From Perilla frutescens (taxonomy: Eukaryota; Streptophyta; Magnoliopsida; Lamiales; Lamiaceae), in the NCBI GenBank assembly GCA_026008535.1, contig BRKX01000011.1:20716001-20780000 (forward strand): a stretch of 64,000 nucleotides of DNA, written 5' to 3'. Shown here piece by piece: positions 60,335-64,000 of this stretch. Each line of letters begins with the position of its first letter. The first letter of the stretch is position 1. Position numbers and translations under genes: made by a program. A model generated the notes under the pieces. That model made no database searches. It saw only the letters and a list, made by a program, of their open reading frames with translations, and was not told the DNA's origin.

Positions 60335-60446
60335 TTGTGAATTAATTTGATATATGCAATATTGTGATAATGATTGTGTGGATTAGTTTAGACATTTTAT
60401 TTTGTTAAGATTTGCATTGATTTCTTGGTTCTTTGACAGATAGTGT

Positions 60447-61461
60447 ATGCTCACTCGATCTAGAGGTGAGCCACCTATCGACTTTGATCCATAAATTGAA
60501 GCAACGGTGCGCCACAACAACGTACGTAAACGGAGGAGAATGGCGGATAACCTTCCACCAGTTTAAGATCCTATGATTGCCTAAATGCAAAGGCAATTAG
60601 AGGTTATGCAAGGGTAATTGAGAGCCCAAGAAGAAGCACAACATAGAAATATGGAGGCCCCAATACGAAACCTTTTCCAACCAATAGTGAATCAAGGGGT
60701 GGTGAATGGACCACCCATTCAAGCCAATAATTTCGAGTTCAAGACGTCCCTTATACTCATGATCCAACAACACCCGTTCTGAGGAACGCCAATGGAGGAT
60801 CCAAATGAGCACATACACAAGTTTCTTGAGTAGTGGGACGATAAAAGTGAATGGAGTCCCGGATGATGCAATTCGAATTCGGCTATTCCCATTTTCTTTG
60901 AGCGACAAGGCGGAGACTTGGTGGTTGAGCCAAGCCCAAGGATCATTCCAAACATGGGATGCATTGGTGACAAAGTTCCTTCACAAGTTTTTCCCACCCG
61001 GAAAAACTCTCAAACTTAAAGGCGACATCACCGTGTTCAAGTAATGGGATAAGGAAAGCATGTATGAGGCGTGGGAACGCTTTAGAGAGATGCTAAGAAA
61101 GTGCCCCGGGCATGGGTTTGGAATCGACCACCAAGTGTGTATCTTCTATGGTGGAAGTAAACCCGAGGTGAGAACACTAATGGATGCGGCCGCGGGAGGA
61201 TCCTTATTAGCAAGAGGCCCAGACGAAGCCATGAGAATCATAGAGGAAATGGCCTCTAATTCATTTCAATGGCCGGTTGCAAGAGAAGGTGTTCAAATAA
61301 TGAAGAAAGTTGCATCTACCTCAAATTCGGATGCACTTGAGCTATTGGCGGCTCAAGTATCAACTCTAAACTCAAGAATCGAAGCCTTCACCAATCCAAA
61401 AGCTGAAACTTCTCAAAGTCAATTTGAGGAAGTTAATTATGTGAATCAAGGAGGAGGCTAA
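60447..61461 (+). pseudogene. gag of the Athila-related non-autonomous element
   Basis: It starts MLTRSRGEPPIDFDP (ATG 60447) followed by a stop. Several further stops and a shift lie before the main core: VNGVPDDAIRIRLFPFSLSD, KAETWWLSQAQGSFQTWDAL and FLHKFFPPGKT, then WERFREMLRKCPGHGFGI and EMASNSFQWPVAREG. This is the plant retrotransposon gag domain in its Athila form. The core frames are open over 60805-61044 and 61060-61461, separated by a single TAA. It would supply capsid protein; this copy could not make a full-length product. Confidence 0.82.
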
Positions 61462-61560
61462 TCGAACCAATAAAGGCCTTATAATCCGGGGTACAAGCCC
61501 TAATATGGAGGTCAATATGGTGGAAATCAAGGTTACCAAAATAAGACTCAACATCCAAAT

Positions 61561-62220
61561 TTGTCTTATGGTAACCCAAATAATCCTATCCAACTACATC
61601 CCGATTTTTCAGTTAAAAATGGCATGATTGATGAGGAGAAGAAGCCAAAGATGGATGATCTTTTGATGGCTTTCATGGGAAAGATGGAAAAATACATGGG
61701 TGAGACACAAACTCACTTTGAAAAATTGGAGAATCATATAGGAGCGATTGGCATTCAAGTGAATATACTAGAGAAGCAAATGAGCCAACTTGCTACAATC
61801 ATAGGGAATCAACACCAACAAGGCAAGTTCCCGAGCAATACAACCATCAACCCAAAGGAGCAATGTAAGGCTATACATGTGTTGAATGTTGGGTCAGTGG
61901 AAAAATTTGAGGTTTCTCATGTAAATCTTGAGGAACGAAAAGTTGAAAATAGATTGAAAGCCAAGGATGGTGAAATTGGAATTGAGAAGAAATCAACGGA
62001 GAAAACTTCAAGTAAGTCACTACCATCAACTTTGCCTCCATTCCCTGTTGTTATTCCATATCCTGAAAGATTGCGAAAGAATGAGCAAGATGAACAATTC
62101 AAGAAATTCTTGGAGGTGTTTCGAAAAGTCCACATCAACCTCCCTCATGTGAATTTGTTGCAAAGAATGCCAAACTACACAAAATTCTTTAAGGAAATGT
62201 TTTCAAAAAGAAAAAGTTGA
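61561..62220 (+). pseudogene. gag C-terminal and linker region
   Basis: An open frame of 219 codons. It has a coiled-coil-rich segment (KMEKYMGETQTHFEKLENHI, then LEKQMSQLATIIGNQ), a charged linker, the PYPERLRKNEQDEQF motif and HINLPHVNLLQRMPNYTKFF before the protease. These are the standard order and motifs of Athila gag-pro linkers. It ends with a stop four bases into the protease frame at 62217 because of a small frameshift. Confidence 0.8.
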
Positions 62221-62741
62221 GAAAGTGTGAAGTATTGAGGCTCACGGGGGAGTGTAGTACCTTTCTTCAACAAAAGTTGCCACCAAAGTTAAAAGATCCA
62301 GGGAGTTTTGTTATCCCATGTGATATTGGCGAAAAGTTGATTGTGAATGCACTTTGTGATCTTGGAGCAACTGTGAACCTTATGCCCCTTTCTTTCTTTC
62401 ATAAGCTAAAAGTTGGGAAGTTGAAGCCGACAAATGTTTGCTTACAATTAGCAGACCATTCTATTAGTCGTCCTAAGGGGATCATTGAGAATGTTCTTGT
62501 GCAAGTAGGCGAATTCATTTTTCCGGTTGATTTCTTGGTACTTGATATGGAAGAGAGTGAAGAGTTACCACTCATTCTGGAAAGACCATTCTTGAATACC
62601 GCAAGGGCCCTAATTGATATGGAAAAAGGTGAACTTACTCTCAGGGTTCATAATTTGTCGATTGTGTATCAATTAAATGAGAGAAGAGAAGTTGCTAAAG
62701 AGGATGGATCTAAGGACCCGGATAAGTGCAAGGTGATTTGA
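62217..62741 (+). CDS. Retropepsin-like aspartic protease, active site retained
   Basis: 174 codons, reading LTGECSTFLQQKLPPKLKDP, GSFVIPCDIGE, then the active-site motif CDLGATVNLMPLSF, then LQLADHSISRPKGIIENVLV and FPVDFLVLDMEE, and ILERPFLNTARALIDMEKGE. The catalytic D-L-G-A is present, unlike the protease at 14160. One change from the usual ILGRPF to ILERPF could impair folding. The protein would process gag. It overlaps the preceding frame by four bases, so expression as one polyprotein would need the frameshift repaired or bypassed. Confidence 0.78.
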   Translation: MRKCEVLRLTGECSTFLQQKLPPKLKDPGSFVIPCDIGEKLIVNALCDLGATVNLMPLSFFHKLKVGKLKPTNVCLQLADHSISRPKGIIENVLVQVGEFIFPVDFLVLDMEESEELPLILERPFLNTARALIDMEKGELTLRVHNLSIVYQLNERREVAKEDGSKDPDKCKVI

Positions 62742-62745
62742 AAAA

Positions 62746-63100
62746 TCAAAACGAGCAAGATAGTTTGTCAAGAGAAAAGTGAAGAAGACATTCCTAAAGA
62801 GTACTTCAGAATCTTTGACCCGGACTTGATTGCAATGCCTTGGAGAATTCAAGAAGGTGCTCTTGTGTGGTATAGGAAGCCACCATATCTTCTTGATTGA
62901 CTATTGGCTGTTGATATCCCGTCGAGCTCATGACGTTAAATTAAGCGCTAGTTGGGAGGCAACCCAATGATTTTTAATTTTTGTTGGTTTACTTTGCTTT
63001 TATTTTAGTATTTTGATTTGTTTTGTCTAGTTAAGTTTATTTGAATTTTATATTTACTTTGAGGAGCCAAAGTTCTAAATGTGGGTGATTTGTGAGAGTG
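62746..63100 (+). other. Post-protease tail, conserved block and polypurine-like tract
   Basis: The frame continues briefly (KIVCQEKSEEDIPKEYFRIF, then AMPWRIQEGALVWYRKPPYL) to a stop near 62,900. GCGCTAGTTGGGAGGCAACC (62946-62965) matches the block next to the pol end of the other Athila at 10972. TTCTAAATGTGGGTG at 63,073-63,087 resembles a polypurine or post-pol tract. Nothing of RT or integrase lies between. Confidence 0.6.
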
Positions 63101-64000
63101 ATATGACTGTAGGAAAATTGCGCTTGAAGATCAAAATGCATAAGTGAGGAAAGGAGCCCAAAAAGGGCTCGAAAATGAAATGTAAGGCAAAACGCGGGCC
63201 TAAAACGCGACAGGGGTCACGCATCACTACGGAAATCAGGTTTTAACCCCTCTTCTTAACACTTTTCACTCACATTTCATTTTGCATTCACTCTCACTCA
63301 CTCCCACCTCTACACACACGAAAATTTCACCTTTTCCTTCTACAAGCCACAAGATTCAAGGTATGAGATTCTAACCCATGATTTCACATACATTGTACCT
63401 TTGCAAGATGATTTAGAGTTCAATTGTTCTCATGCAAGAAAAATTGGGAGTTTTTCAACTTTTTGTACCCTAGTCTTAAAATCAATGAAATTGTCATGGG
63501 TCTCCCTCAATTATGCTTACATTTGATGAACATTGAAATTGAGAGCATGGGTATGATATGGGTTTAAGAAATTTGTTAGATTTTGGTGGATTTAACTTGA
63601 ATTTTCCATGAATTGGGCAAGATCTTGATAAACTTAAATTTCCCTATTTATTTGCTTAGTTCTTGTTTGATTTTTGTTCTAAGGGAGAAAATGCACATTA
63701 TGCTTGAACTATGAGCCATTTATTACTCAATGCAAGAATTCTAATGACGTTGGAAATTACTTGTATATGTGCATTTGAGTTATGTTGAATTATTTGATGA
63801 ATGAAGAACATTGTGCTATATTGTTACCCTTTATGCCAATTTTGGTTGAATGAATGTGGTTTTTTTGTTCTATCATAGTTCTAGCCACAAAGCATGTATT
63901 TTGGTAATTTTTGACAAATGACAAGGATGAATGTTTGTTGAGATACACGTTTAAGAGGAAGGCTCTCTGATTTTGATATTGTCATATGTAATTAGAGCAC
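63100..64000 (+). other. 3' untranslated region of the gag-protease element
   Basis: No ORF of note. A GC-richer patch (ACGCGGGCCTAAAACGCGAC, 63,190-63,209) and a pyrimidine-rich stretch (63,240-63,350) are the only structures. The start of a second LTR (TGATGAGTGCTTG) does not appear before the window ends. Confidence 0.5.

Larger units (their letters stand above)
58704..64000 (+). mobile_element. Athila-related gag-protease-only retrotransposon (TR-GAG-like), 5' part
   Basis: The 5' LTR is 58704-60309, followed by an intact tRNA-Asp primer site, gag and protease. After the protease there are only about 160 more coding-like bases, then a conserved post-pol block and untranslated DNA. No RT, RNase H or integrase is present. 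This organisation fits terminal-repeat elements that encode gag and protease only and borrow RT and integrase from an autonomous partner. The 3' LTR lies outside the window. It is inserted in SIRE fragment B. Confidence 0.75.

Noticed and set aside
1..64000. CRISPR arrays, bacterial operons, tRNA or rRNA genes
   Set aside because: No regularly spaced short repeats with unique spacers, no cloverleaf with A/B box motifs and no rRNA-like tract were seen; the tandem repeats present are satellite, LTR or microsatellite in nature.

Overview
This is a window of AT-rich nuclear DNA from a flowering plant, most likely a core eudicot. The evidence is intron-rich genes with plant-type promoters, MAP65 and FAR1-like proteins, and Athila, Tekay and SIRE retrotransposons. 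I cannot name the species. No bacterial-type operons, CRISPR arrays, tRNA or rRNA genes were seen. Most of the window is transposable elements in several states of decay.

Layout. 1-1.2 kb: 5' end and core promoter of a leftward gene that runs off the window. 2.1-4.3 kb: MITE-like DNA, the 3' end of a dead LINE (RNase H-like domain), a foldback MITE and a microsatellite. 4634-5685: a pogo-like (Emigrant/Lemi1 type) element with TA target duplication and a transposase remnant. 5755-18075: a complete but dead 12.3-kb Athila (Ty3/gypsy) element on the minus strand, with 1.6-1.7 kb LTRs, a tRNA-Asp-type primer site, gag, protease, RT, RNase H, integrase and an env-like ORF. 19.7-20.4 kb: MULE transposase tail. 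20.6-22.4 kb: higher-order tandem repeat. 23162-27420: a complete leftward MAP65-3-like gene of 12 coding exons (697 codons plus stop by my splice model). 28.07-28.85 kb: a long-TIR MITE. 29.6-29.9 kb: low-complexity DNA with telomere-like motifs. 36107-38250: an intact single-exon leftward gene for a FAR1-like zinc-chelating nuclear protein. 38261-39493: a hAT element with a perfect 8-bp target duplication, lying against that gene's TATA region. 40.4-50.2 kb: three solo or decayed LTRs and hAT-like ends.

50.36-64 kb: a nested stack. A Tekay-type chromovirus (minus strand; 3' LTR and pol C-terminus) was hit by two SIRE-type copia insertions in opposite orientations. One of these was then hit by a gag-protease-only, Athila-related non-autonomous element that runs off the right edge.

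The only clear host genes are MAP65-3-like (phragmoplast microtubule bundling, with mitotic MSA-type promoter motifs) and the FAR1-like gene. The remaining coding sequence belongs to mobile elements, and almost all of it is broken by stops or frameshifts. The most useful leads are the hAT insertion at a host core promoter, the order of events in the nested stack, the MYB-core-rich tandem arrays in SIRE LTRs, a conserved non-coding block after pol shared by both Athila-type elements, and the higher-order tandem repeat.
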